From Pseudomonas sp. UBA1879 (GTDB lineage Bacteria; Pseudomonadota; Gammaproteobacteria; Pseudomonadales; Pseudomonadaceae): a DNA stretch of 64,000 nucleotides. The notes under the pieces are model-generated. The model was not told the DNA's origin. It searched no databases and worked only from the letters and a program-made list of their open reading frames with translations. Positions 16,410 to 24,705 of this stretch are shown here, piece after piece (within the stretch, counting starts at the first letter, position 1; the number at the start of each line of letters is the position of its first letter). The stretch covers positions 230,996 to 294,995 of the forward strand of contig NZ_DDHJ01000010.1 in the NCBI RefSeq assembly GCF_002338065.1, read 5' to 3'. Both the position numbers and the translations under genes were made by a program.

Positions 16410-17573
16410 ATGTCTGTTCAATCCAACGCCCATCTGAAATCCGCCGATAACGACCAGATCGCCTGGGTCAAGGTGTCTTCGGTGTTCCTGCCGCTGTCGA
16501 ACCCCATCAGCGACGCCAAGGTGCTGACCGGTCGGCAGAAGCCGATGACCGAAATCACCATTCTGGTGGCCGAAATCGAGACCACCGATGGTCATCGCGG
16601 CATGGGCTTCAGTTACTCGAAGCGGGCAGGCGGTCCCGGCCAGTTTGCCCACGCCAAGGAAATCGCCCCGGCGCTGATCGGCGAGAACCCCAGCGACATC
16701 GCCAAGCTCTGGACCAAACTCTGCTGGGCCGGCGCATCGGTGGGGCGTAGCGGTCTGTCGACCCAGGCCATTGGTGCCTTCGATGTAGCGTTGTGGGACC
16801 TGAAAGCCAAGCGCGCCAATCTGTCGCTGGCGCGTTTGCTGGGTGCCCATCGGGATTCGGTGCGTTGCTACAACACTTCGGGCGGCTTTCTGCACACGCC
16901 GCTGGAGCAGTTGCTGCACAACACCGATATGTCGCGGGAGAAGGGCATCGGCGGGATCAAACTCAAGGTCGGTCAGCCGGATTGCGCCATCGACCTGCAC
17001 CGCGTGGCCACGGTTCGCAAGCACCTCGGCGATGACTTCCCGTTGATGGTGGACGCCAACCAGCAGTGGGATCGCCCGACCGCCCAGCGCATGTGCCGTC
17101 GTTTCGAAGAATTCAACCTGATCTGGATCGAAGAGCCGCTGGACTGCTACGACGCCGAAGGCCACGCCGCCCTGGCCCAGCAATTCGACACCCCGATCGC
17201 CACTGGCGAAATGCTCACCAGCGTCACCGAGCACGCCGAGTTCATCCACAAACGTGGCGCCGATTTCCTGATGCCGGACGCACCTCGGGTGGGTGGCATC
17301 ACGCCGTACCTCAAGGTCGCGGCGATGGCCGAGCAGGCCGGGCTGATGCTGGCGCCGCATTTCGCGATGGAGTTGCACGTGCACCTCGCGGCGGCGTATC
17401 CGACCGAGCCTTGGGTCGAGCATTTCGAATGGATGGAGCCGATGTTCAACGAGCGTCTGGAAACCCGCAACGGCCGGATGCTGGTGCCGACCCGTCCGGG
17501 CCTGGGGCTGTCGTTGAGCGAGCAGGTCAAGGCCTGGACCGCGCAGACCGCCGAGGTCGGTTCCCGCCCCTGA
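16410..17573 (+). CDS. Enolase-superfamily acid-sugar dehydratase (L-talarate/galactarate dehydratase type)
   Basis: The 387-residue protein belongs to the mandelate racemase subgroup. Visible active-site elements are the GIKLKVGQ lysine pair, three metal ligands in order (Asp in MVDANQQW, Glu in IWIEEPLD, Glu in ATGEMLTS) and a general-base His in APHFAMELHVH. The N-terminal capping domain contains FSYSKRAGGPGQ. Such enzymes dehydrate C6 aldarates to 5-keto-4-deoxyglucarate. It is preceded by AAGGAG and lies between two GudP-like transporters. Specificity between galactarate, talarate and other aldarates cannot be settled by eye; the downstream aldolase/dehydratase is not in this window. Confidence 0.85.
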   Translation: MSVQSNAHLKSADNDQIAWVKVSSVFLPLSNPISDAKVLTGRQKPMTEITILVAEIETTDGHRGMGFSYSKRAGGPGQFAHAKEIAPALIGENPSDIAKLWTKLCWAGASVGRSGLSTQAIGAFDVALWDLKAKRANLSLARLLGAHRDSVRCYNTSGGFLHTPLEQLLHNTDMSREKGIGGIKLKVGQPDCAIDLHRVATVRKHLGDDFPLMVDANQQWDRPTAQRMCRRFEEFNLIWIEEPLDCYDAEGHAALAQQFDTPIATGEMLTSVTEHAEFIHKRGADFLMPDAPRVGGITPYLKVAAMAEQAGLMLAPHFAMELHVHLAAAYPTEPWVEHFEWMEPMFNERLETRNGRMLVPTRPGLGLSLSEQVKAWTAQTAEVGSRP

Positions 17574-17605
17574 TTCATCACTGAACCACCGTGTGTGCAT
17601 GACCA

Positions 17606-17632
17606 GGAGCGCCTCCCTACGGGGCGCTCTTG
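17606..17632 (+). terminator. Intra-operon hairpin
   Basis: GAGCGCCTCCCTACGGGGCGCTC folds into a strong stem-loop 30 bases after the dehydratase stop. It is followed only by a weak T-rich stretch (TTGTGG). It may be an attenuating terminator or a processing hairpin that lowers expression of the second transporter. Confidence 0.5.
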
Positions 17633-17667
17633 TGGCCGATCTATAACAACAAAATGAGGGCTTTCAT

Positions 17668-19023
17668 GTGGATCATTCCAACACCGCAAGCGCGGCCATT
17701 CCGGCTGCGGGGGCTGCAACCGCCGTGCGCAGCAAAGTGCGTTTCGGCATCCTCGCGATGCTGTTCATCGTCACCGCGATCAACGTCGGCGACCGCGCCA
17801 CGCTGTCCATCACAGGCTCTGCGCTGACCGAAGTGCTGGGCATCAACTCCGTCACCCTTGGCTACATGTTCTCGGCGTTCGCCTGGGCCTATGTGCTCGG
17901 GCAGTTGCCGGGCGGCTGGCTGCTCGACAAATTCGGCTCGGTGCGGGTCTACGGGCTGTCGCTGTTTCTCTGGTCCACGATTACCGTGGCGCAGGGCATG
18001 ATCGGCTTCTTCTCGGTGCCGGTCGCGATTGGCACGCTGTTCGTGTTGCGCTTCCTGCTGGGGCTGATCGAGGCACCGGTCTATCCCGCCAACAGCCGCA
18101 TTGTCGCGGCGTGGTTTCCGTTGCAGGAACGTGGACTGGCGACGGTGATCTTCAACTCGTCGATGTACATGTCGGTGGTGTTGCTCGCACCCGCCATGGG
18201 TTTCATCGCTCACCGTTATGGCTGGGAGCACGTGTACTGGTTCATGGGCGGGCTGGGGATAGTGGTCAGCCTGATCTGGTTCAAGTTCGTGAAAACCCCG
18301 ACCGAACACCCCTCAGTCAACCACGCCGAGCTTGAGCATCTGCGTGAAGGCGGCGCTCAGGTGGACATGGACAAACCGAAAGAGAAGGGCGCCTTCGTGC
18401 CGCGTTTTTCGGACCTGAAAGTGCTGCTGAAAAGCCCGATGATGTGGTCGATCTACCTCGGCAAATACTGCGACACCTCGCTGCAGTATTTCTTCCTGAC
18501 GTGGTTCCCGGTGTACCTGGTGAAAGGGCGCGGGCTGAACATCATGGAAGCGGGTGCGATTGCGGCGATCCCCGGCATCTGCGGCCTGCTCGGCGCGTTG
18601 TGCGGCGGGGCGGTGTGCGATTACCTGATCCGCAAGGGCTTCTCGCTGTCGGTGGCGCGCAAGATTCCGCTGGTGTGCGGCATGACCATGGGCGCGACGC
18701 TGGTGTTCTGCAACTTTACCGAATCGATGTGGGTCGTGACGATCCTGATGTCGCTGGCGATCTTCGGCAAAGGTGTAGTGGCCGTGGACTGGACCCTGGT
18801 GTCCGACACCTCGCCCAAGGAAATCACCGGGATGGCGGGCGGCTTGTTCAACATGTTCGGCAACCTGTCGGGCATCTTTACCCCGATCGTGATCGGCTAC
18901 ATCGTGCAGTCCACCGGGTCGTTCTCCGGAGCGATGTACGTGGTGGCAGCGCATGCGCTGGTGGGTGCGCTTGCGTTCTTGAGCATGGGGCGTTTGCAGC
19001 GGTTGGAATTACGGCGGCGTTAA
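17668..19023 (+). CDS. Second MFS sugar-acid transporter (GudP-like)
   Basis: The 451-residue, 12-segment carrier is clearly paralogous to the transporter upstream of the dehydratase. The two share the N(V/Y)(G/V)DRATLS motif, PGG(W/I)(L/V)LDKFGS and the FFLTWFPVYL segment. Here the usual Tyr of NYVDR is NVGDR. A GTG start follows GAGGG at good spacing. Two related carriers in one unit suggest different affinities or substrates (for example two aldarates). It belongs to the LacI-controlled operon unless the preceding hairpin separates it. Confidence 0.86.
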   Translation: MDHSNTASAAIPAAGAATAVRSKVRFGILAMLFIVTAINVGDRATLSITGSALTEVLGINSVTLGYMFSAFAWAYVLGQLPGGWLLDKFGSVRVYGLSLFLWSTITVAQGMIGFFSVPVAIGTLFVLRFLLGLIEAPVYPANSRIVAAWFPLQERGLATVIFNSSMYMSVVLLAPAMGFIAHRYGWEHVYWFMGGLGIVVSLIWFKFVKTPTEHPSVNHAELEHLREGGAQVDMDKPKEKGAFVPRFSDLKVLLKSPMMWSIYLGKYCDTSLQYFFLTWFPVYLVKGRGLNIMEAGAIAAIPGICGLLGALCGGAVCDYLIRKGFSLSVARKIPLVCGMTMGATLVFCNFTESMWVVTILMSLAIFGKGVVAVDWTLVSDTSPKEITGMAGGLFNMFGNLSGIFTPIVIGYIVQSTGSFSGAMYVVAAHALVGALAFLSMGRLQRLELRRR

Positions 19024-19070
19024 ACAATGCAGTGTGCCAGCGGTGGGTAGGTTAACCGGTCTACCGCGAT

Positions 19071-19214
19071 CGCTGCCGTCGTAACCTCCCGCGTCTCCCG
19101 CAGGATTTGGGTCGTTCGGGCGTTGATCGTGCGTCTCGATCGTTGTAGCGGTGGGTCATGGGTTCTGTGCACACCACCGTACCTGCGGGAGACGCCGGAG
19201 TTTACGACGGCAGC
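19071..19214. repeat. Imperfect inverted repeat (arms about 33 bases)
   Basis: CGCTGCCGTCGTAA...CTCCCGCAGG on the left (19071-19103) is mirrored by CCTGCGGGAG...TTACGACGGCAGCG on the right (19182-19214). It fills the 237-base gap between the transporter and the convergent AraC gene. The arms differ in sequence from the other REP elements here, so it is a further element family or a large bidirectional terminator. Confidence 0.7.
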
Positions 19215-19260
19215 GAAGAGGCCATGTCAGGCGCCTGATTTCTTCCGAATTCACCACACG

Positions 19261-20310
19261 CTACTGAGCCCCACGCCACTGTTTGGGACTCACCCCAAAC
19301 CAGCGCTTGAACGCACGCGAAAAGGCGCTGGTTTCGGAATAGCCCAACAGCGAGGCGAGTTGAGTGACGCTGAGGGTTTGCTGTTTGAGGTGGGCGAGGG
19401 CGGTGTCCTGACGGATCTGGTCCACCAGTTGCGTGAAGCTCAAACCGTGCTCGCGCAGCTTGCGTTGCAGCGCCCATTCCGACAGACCAAGGCTGTGGGC
19501 GATCTCGTCAAGGGCCGGTTCACCGAGGTGCAACGTGGCGAGGACGGTCTGGCGGGCGTGTTCCAGCACAGTGGTTTCACGGCCGTTGTCCCCCAACTGG
19601 CGGATCGCGTCCTTGATCAGCATCAGCAGAATCGGGTCGCTGCCCGGCATCACTTTGCCGATCAACTCCGCCTTGGGGATCAGCAGCGAATTGCAGCGCT
19701 GGCCGAATTGCACATCGGCGTGAAACACCTCCCGGTGTTCTTGCCAGTCCTGTGGCCTGGCATGTTCGAACGTCACTTGGCGCGGCGCCCATTGCGGACC
19801 GAGGACGTGCCGTACCAGATTTAGCGCCATGCCCATGGTCAATTCGGCGTCCTGGCGACGTTCGTGAATCGCGCCGTGACGTACCTGATAGTCGAAACGG
19901 TAACACTCGCCCTGGTCTACCAGCTCGATCAGGGTGCTGTGCTGGTGAAAGGGAAAGGCCTCGGCAAAGTTGATCAGCGCGGCCTCCAGCGTCGGCGAAC
20001 ACAGGCCGATGTAGCCCAGCAACCCCAGCGCCTGAGGCTGAAACTGCTGGCCATAGCGCAGGCCGAAATTGTCGCAACCGGTCTGCCGCGCCGCTTCTTC
20101 CAGCACCTTGCAGTAGTTGGTGAGAGGCAGGCTGAGGGTCGGGTGCAGCAGTTGTTCGGGATCGATCCCGGCCCGGCCGAACACCCGATCCAGATCGCCG
20201 CCGTGCTGCACGATGAACCCGTCCAGACCGTTCGCCGCAGCCGACAACACCCCACGATGGCTGGCGGGGGAGGTGTTCGGTGCGCCGTGCGGGATCGGGA
20301 GCTGAAGCAT
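19261..20310 (-). CDS. AraC-family regulator with arabinose-binding-like N-domain
   Basis: The 349-residue protein has an N-terminal ligand domain of the type seen in OruR/ArgR-like AraC regulators (GLLGYIGLCSPTLEAALINF). Its C-terminal double helix-turn-helix includes IAHSLGLSEWALQRKLREHG and the AraC signature SLLGYSETSAFSRAFKRWFG. It is transcribed away from the ethanolamine permease gene across a 476-base gap, so it is the likely activator of permease-eutBC. An ethanolamine-responsive AraC protein (EutR) exists in enterobacteria, which supports but does not prove this. Confidence 0.9.
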   Translation of the reverse strand: MLQLPIPHGAPNTSPASHRGVLSAAANGLDGFIVQHGGDLDRVFGRAGIDPEQLLHPTLSLPLTNYCKVLEEAARQTGCDNFGLRYGQQFQPQALGLLGYIGLCSPTLEAALINFAEAFPFHQHSTLIELVDQGECYRFDYQVRHGAIHERRQDAELTMGMALNLVRHVLGPQWAPRQVTFEHARPQDWQEHREVFHADVQFGQRCNSLLIPKAELIGKVMPGSDPILLMLIKDAIRQLGDNGRETTVLEHARQTVLATLHLGEPALDEIAHSLGLSEWALQRKLREHGLSFTQLVDQIRQDTALAHLKQQTLSVTQLASLLGYSETSAFSRAFKRWFGVSPKQWRGAQ

Positions 20311-20389
20311 GGGCGTGAGCAGCCTTGAAAGTCTGTATGAATTTCATTCAAGCAAATGTCATACCTTGTTACGTGATACGCCGCCATTT

Positions 20390-20522
20390 GTAGGAGCGTG
20401 GCTTGTCCCGCGATCGGCGACGAAGTCGTCGTAAACCCGGCTGATAGCGCGCATTTGAAACACCGCATGCACAGGTTTTGCGACGGGTTCTCCGCCGATC
20501 GCGGGACAAGCCACGCTCCTAC
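20390..20522. repeat. REPIN-like element with perfect 30-base arms
   Basis: The arms at 20390-20419 and 20493-20522 are exact reverse complements (GTAGGAGCGTGGCTTGTCCC then GCGATCGGCG). A near-identical element lies at 26908-27055. It occupies part of the 476-base gap between the AraC gene and the ethanolamine permease. The remaining 260 bases of that gap must hold the divergent promoters; I could not assign them. Confidence 0.85.
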
Positions 20523-20786
20523 AGGTGCTCTGCGGGAGCGCCTTGCTTGCTACCCATCGACCCACCTCACTGGGTACTGAGGTGCCACCCAATCTTTGTC
20601 AAACATGACCCGAGATAAAGCAAAGCGGGCTCACGGCGCGCCAGCATGGCGCACCCTGCGCAAATACCCGAAAAACTTGACCACACACGACAACCGGCGC
20701 ATTCCACGGTCAAGCCTTGGCCGTAAACCTGTGACTATGCTCGACGTCAGGCAAATTCCGTCGATTGACTACCGGGGTGCACGCAC

Positions 20787-22139
20787 ATGACCGCTACACA
20801 ACTCAAACCGACATTGGGGACCCTGCACCTGTGGGGGCTGGCCGTGGGCCTGGTGATTTCCGGCGAATATTTTGGCTGGAGCTACGGCTGGGGCACCGCA
20901 GGCACCTTGGGCTTTCTGGTCACCACGCTGATGGTCGCGGTGATGTACACCTGCTTCATTTTCAGTTTCACCGAACTGACCACCGCGATCCCCAACGCGG
21001 GTGGGCCGTTTGCCTATAGCCTGCGGGCGTTCGGGGTAACCGGCGGGATGATCGCGGGCCTCGCGACGCTGATCGAATTCGTTTTCGCGCCCCCGGCCAT
21101 CGCCATGGCCATCGGCGCGTACCTCAATGTGCAATACCCGTCGCTGGACCCCAAAGTGGCCGCCATCGGCGCGTACATCGTGTTCATGACCCTCAACATC
21201 CTCGGCGTCAGCATCGCCGCCACCTTCGAGCTGGTGGTCACTGTGCTGGCCGTGGCCGAACTGCTGGTGTTCATGGGCGTCGTGGCCCCGGGCTTCAGCT
21301 TCAGCAATTTCGTGCTCGGCGGCTGGGCCGGTTCCGACACCTTCAGCCTGCCCGCGATCAGCGGGATCTTCGCGGCCATCCCGTTCGCAATCTGGTTCTT
21401 CCTCGCCATCGAAGGCGCTGCCATGGCCGCCGAAGAGGCCAAAGACCCGAAACGTACCATCCCGCGTGCCTATGTGGCAGGCATCTTGACGCTGGTGGTG
21501 CTGGCGATCGGCGTGATGATCTTCGCTGGCGGCGTGGGCGACTGGCGCGCACTGTCGAACATCAACGACCCGCTGCCGCAAGCGATGAAAGCCGTGGTCG
21601 GTGGCAATTCCAACTGGATGCACATGCTGGTGTGGATTGGCCTGTTCGGTCTGGTGGCGAGTTTCCACGGCATCATTCTGGGCTACTCCCGTCAGTTCTT
21701 CGCCTTGGCCCGCGCGGGTTTCCTGCCCGCGAGCCTCGCCAAATTGTCGCGCTTCCAGACGCCGCACCGTGCCATTCTGGCGGGCGGCGTGATCGGCATT
21801 CTGGCGATCCTCAGTGACGGCCTGGTCAATCTGCAAGGCATGACCCTGACCGCCGCGATGATCACCATGTCGGTGTTTGGCGCTATTGTGATGTACATCG
21901 TCAGCATGCTCAGCCTGTTCAAGTTGCGCCGCAGCGAGCCGAACCTCGAACGCAGCTTCCGGGCACCGGGCTACCCCATCGTGCCGGGCATCGCGTTGGT
22001 GTTGGCGGTGGTCTGTCTGATCGCGATGGTGTGGTTCAACCTGGTGATTTGCGGCATTTTCATCGGTCTGATGGCCGTGGGTGCGCTGTTCTGCAAAGTG
22101 GTACGAGGTCGCGGGGCGGTGGTTGCCGTCCCAGGCTGA
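20787..22139 (+). CDS. eat: Ethanolamine permease (APC superfamily, Eat type)
   Basis: The 450-residue inner-membrane protein has about 12 segments and belongs to the amino acid-polyamine-organocation superfamily. The opening LWGLAVGLVISGEYFGWSYG, and the early loop NAGGPFAYSLRAFG, match ethanolamine permeases of Pseudomonas. It is followed within 30 bases by eutB and then eutC, giving a complete uptake and deamination unit for ethanolamine as carbon/nitrogen source. No carboxysome (eut shell) genes are present, as expected for pseudomonads. Confidence 0.92.
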   Translation: MTATQLKPTLGTLHLWGLAVGLVISGEYFGWSYGWGTAGTLGFLVTTLMVAVMYTCFIFSFTELTTAIPNAGGPFAYSLRAFGVTGGMIAGLATLIEFVFAPPAIAMAIGAYLNVQYPSLDPKVAAIGAYIVFMTLNILGVSIAATFELVVTVLAVAELLVFMGVVAPGFSFSNFVLGGWAGSDTFSLPAISGIFAAIPFAIWFFLAIEGAAMAAEEAKDPKRTIPRAYVAGILTLVVLAIGVMIFAGGVGDWRALSNINDPLPQAMKAVVGGNSNWMHMLVWIGLFGLVASFHGIILGYSRQFFALARAGFLPASLAKLSRFQTPHRAILAGGVIGILAILSDGLVNLQGMTLTAAMITMSVFGAIVMYIVSMLSLFKLRRSEPNLERSFRAPGYPIVPGIALVLAVVCLIAMVWFNLVICGIFIGLMAVGALFCKVVRGRGAVVAVPG

Positions 22140-22169
22140 TGGATTCTGAATCGAAAGAGGACGCGGGTG

Positions 22170-23561
22170 ATGAGCTTTTCCCACAGCATCGGTGGCATGG
22201 TCTGGCGTTTCGACAGCCTGCGGGAGCTCATGGCCAAGGCCAGCCCCGCACGCTCCGGCGACTTCCTCGCCGAAGTCGCCGCCACCAGCGACGCCGAACG
22301 GGCGGCGGCCCAAATGACCTTGGCCGAGGTGCCGCTCAAGCGCTTCCTCAACGAGGCACTGATCCCTTACGAGGAGGACGAAGTCACCCGCTTGATCGTC
22401 GACACCCATGACCTGGCGGCCTTCTCGCCGGTCAGCCACCTGACGGTCGGCGGCTTTCGCGACTGGCTGCTGGGGGACGACGCCACCGAAGCGAGCCTCA
22501 AGGCGCTGGCGCCGGGGCTGACACCGGAAATGGCGGCGGCCGTGTCGAAGATCATGCGCGTGCAGGATTTGGTGCTGGTGTCGCAGAAAATCCGCGTCAT
22601 CACCCGCTTTCGCAACACTGTGGGCCTGCGCGGGCGAATGTCCACGCGCTTGCAGCCCAACCACCCGACGGACGACCCGGCTGGCATCGCCGCCAGCGTC
22701 CTCGACGGCCTGCTGTATGGCAACGGCGATGCCATGATCGGCATCAATCCGGCCACCGACAGCATCAGCGCCATCAGCGAATTGCTGAAAATGCTCGACG
22801 GCGTGATCCGCCACTACGACATTCCTACCCAATCCTGCGTACTCACTCACGTGACGTCCTCTGTGGCTGCCATTGAAAAGGGCGTGCCGCTGGACCTGGT
22901 GTTTCAGTCCATCGCGGGCACCGAAGCGGCCAATAGCGGCTTCGGCATCAGCCTGGAAATCCTGCGCGAAGGTTACGAAGCGGGGCTGAGTCTGAAACGC
23001 GGGACGCTGGGCAACAACCTGATGTATTTCGAGACCGGGCAGGGCAGCGCGCTGTCGGCCAACGCGCACCACGGCGTCGATCAGCAAACCTGCGAAGCCC
23101 GCGCCTACGCCGTGGCCCGGCATTTCAACCCGTTTCTGGTCAACACCGTGGTCGGCTTCATCGGCCCGGAATACCTGTACAACGGCAAGCAAATTATTCG
23201 CGCCGGACTTGAAGATCACTTCTGCGGCAAGTTGCTCGGCGTGCCGATGGGCTGCGACATTTGCTACACCAACCACGCCGAAGCCGATCAGGACGACATG
23301 GACGTGCTGCTGACGCTGCTCGGGGTCGCCGGGATCAACTTCATCATGGGCATTCCCGGCTCCGACGATGTGATGCTCAACTACCAGACCACCTCGTTTC
23401 ATGATGCGCTGTATGCCCGCAAGACCCTTGGCTTGCGCCCGGCGCCGGAGTTCGAGGAATGGTTGACGCGCATGGACATTCTGCGTCAGGACGACAACAG
23501 CGTGCGCTTGGGGCAGGGCGTGCCGCCGCTGTTTCGCAAGGCGCTGGCGCAGTTGCAGTGA
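22170..23561 (+). CDS. eutB: Ethanolamine ammonia-lyase large subunit
   Basis: The 463-residue protein is the catalytic TIM-barrel subunit of the adenosylcobalamin-dependent lyase that converts ethanolamine to acetaldehyde and ammonia. Family segments include VGLRGRMSTRLQPNHPTDD, DGLLYGNGDAMIGINPATDS, FETGQGSALSANAHHG and YTNHAEADQDDM. The length is normal. GTG and ATG start codons are adjacent; I favour the ATG, which lies 9 bases after AGAGG. eutC follows after 12 bases. Acetaldehyde would be handled by a dehydrogenase encoded elsewhere. Confidence 0.95.
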   Translation: MSFSHSIGGMVWRFDSLRELMAKASPARSGDFLAEVAATSDAERAAAQMTLAEVPLKRFLNEALIPYEEDEVTRLIVDTHDLAAFSPVSHLTVGGFRDWLLGDDATEASLKALAPGLTPEMAAAVSKIMRVQDLVLVSQKIRVITRFRNTVGLRGRMSTRLQPNHPTDDPAGIAASVLDGLLYGNGDAMIGINPATDSISAISELLKMLDGVIRHYDIPTQSCVLTHVTSSVAAIEKGVPLDLVFQSIAGTEAANSGFGISLEILREGYEAGLSLKRGTLGNNLMYFETGQGSALSANAHHGVDQQTCEARAYAVARHFNPFLVNTVVGFIGPEYLYNGKQIIRAGLEDHFCGKLLGVPMGCDICYTNHAEADQDDMDVLLTLLGVAGINFIMGIPGSDDVMLNYQTTSFHDALYARKTLGLRPAPEFEEWLTRMDILRQDDNSVRLGQGVPPLFRKALAQLQ

Positions 23562-23573
23562 GGACGTTCGGCC

Positions 23574-24395
23574 ATGAGTGACGACCACAACAAGACACCG
23601 GCCCAGGCCGACGCCTGGCAGCAGTTACGCGCGCTGACTTCGGCGCGAATTGCCTTGGGTCACGCCGGGACCAGCCTGCCGACTGCCGCGCAACTGGACT
23701 TCCAATTCGCCCACGCCCAGGCCCGTGACGCCGTGCATCTGCCGTTCGATCACCAGGCGCTGAGCGAGCAATTGAACGGTCGCCAGCGGGAAACCTTGAC
23801 CGTGCACAGTTCGGCGCAGGATCGGAACATTTACCTACAGCGCCCGGACTTGGGGCGACGCCTGTCGACGGATTCAGTGACGCAATTGCGTGGTTATGCC
23901 GAGGCGCATACGGACGGGTTCGACCTGGCGTTGGTGGTGGCCGATGGTCTGTCCTCGCTGGCCGTGCAACGTCACAGCCCGGCGATGCTCGAACGCATCG
24001 ACGAACTCGCCGCAGCGGAGGGCTGGAGTCTCGCGCCGGTGGTGCTGGTGGAACAGGGGCGCGTCGCCGTGGCCGATGAAGTCGCCGAACTGCTCAAGGC
24101 GCGCATGGTGGTGATCCTCATCGGCGAACGCCCCGGCCTCAGCTCACCCGACAGCCTGGGCCTGTACCTCACCTACGCGCCCCGCGTCGGCCTGAACGAC
24201 GCCGCGCGCAACTGCATCTCCAACGTGCGCCTGGAGGGCATGAGCTACGCAATGGCCGCGCACAAATTGCTCTACCTCATGCGCGAAGCCTGGCGCCGAC
24301 AATTGTCCGGAGTGAAATTGAAAGACGACGCGCAAGTGCCGGTGCTGGAAGGAAATGAAGTCGGACGGCCGGGGAATTTTTTGATCGGCAACTAA
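23574..24395 (+). CDS. eutC: Ethanolamine ammonia-lyase small subunit
   Basis: The 273-residue protein completes the B12-binding site of the lyase. It shows the family stretches TSARIALGHAGTSLPTAAQL, LVVADGLSSLAVQRH, IGERPGLSSPDSLGLYLTYA and ARNCISNVRLEGMSY. GAGG precedes the ATG. It is the last gene of permease-eutB-eutC, followed by REP elements and a convergent gene. Confidence 0.95.
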   Translation: MSDDHNKTPAQADAWQQLRALTSARIALGHAGTSLPTAAQLDFQFAHAQARDAVHLPFDHQALSEQLNGRQRETLTVHSSAQDRNIYLQRPDLGRRLSTDSVTQLRGYAEAHTDGFDLALVVADGLSSLAVQRHSPAMLERIDELAAAEGWSLAPVVLVEQGRVAVADEVAELLKARMVVILIGERPGLSSPDSLGLYLTYAPRVGLNDAARNCISNVRLEGMSYAMAAHKLLYLMREAWRRQLSGVKLKDDAQVPVLEGNEVGRPGNFLIGN

Positions 24396-24467
24396 CGTGA
24401 GCCACCAGGTTCCTCCGTAGCCCCCCAGGTCATGGGTCTGCCACGGAGCTGTCTCACGGAGCTGTCC

Positions 24468-24682
24468 GTAGGAGCGAATTCATTCGTGATGGGCCGGTAC
24501 AGTCGACACATCTCCATCACCCGAACCCTCTTCGCTGGAATGCTGCCCAGAATGAATTCGCTACTACAGGCGATGCCGGGCGGACACATGATGCTAATCC
24601 ACCGCCATTCATTGTAGGAGCCGGCTTGTCAGTCACCCAATGCGGTGCGGACCTGCCGCATTCGCCAGCAAGCCGGCTCCTA
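24468..24682. repeat. Two REP-type elements
   Basis: The 310-base gap after eutC contains an element with GTAGGAGCGAATTCATTCG (from 24468) paired with a degenerate GAATGAATTCGCTACTAC. A second has perfect 15-base arms, GTAGGAGCCGGCTTG (24613-24627) and CAAGCCGGCTCCTAC (24668-24682). They are of different core types. The second may act as a terminator between the convergent genes. No gene was seen. Confidence 0.75.
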
Positions 24683-24705
24683 CAGAGGGATTGGGACACT
24701 CACGA

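Noticed and set aside
20640..20665. Sigma-54 promoter upstream of the ethanolamine permease (TGGCGCACCCTGCGC)
   Set aside because: The distance between the GG and GC elements is two bases too short for a -24/-12 promoter.
20769..23588. A 939-codon open frame on the minus strand across the ethanolamine genes
   Set aside because: It is antisense to the clear permease and eutB genes, has His/Arg/Asp-rich low-information composition and no ribosome site. It is a side effect of high GC content.
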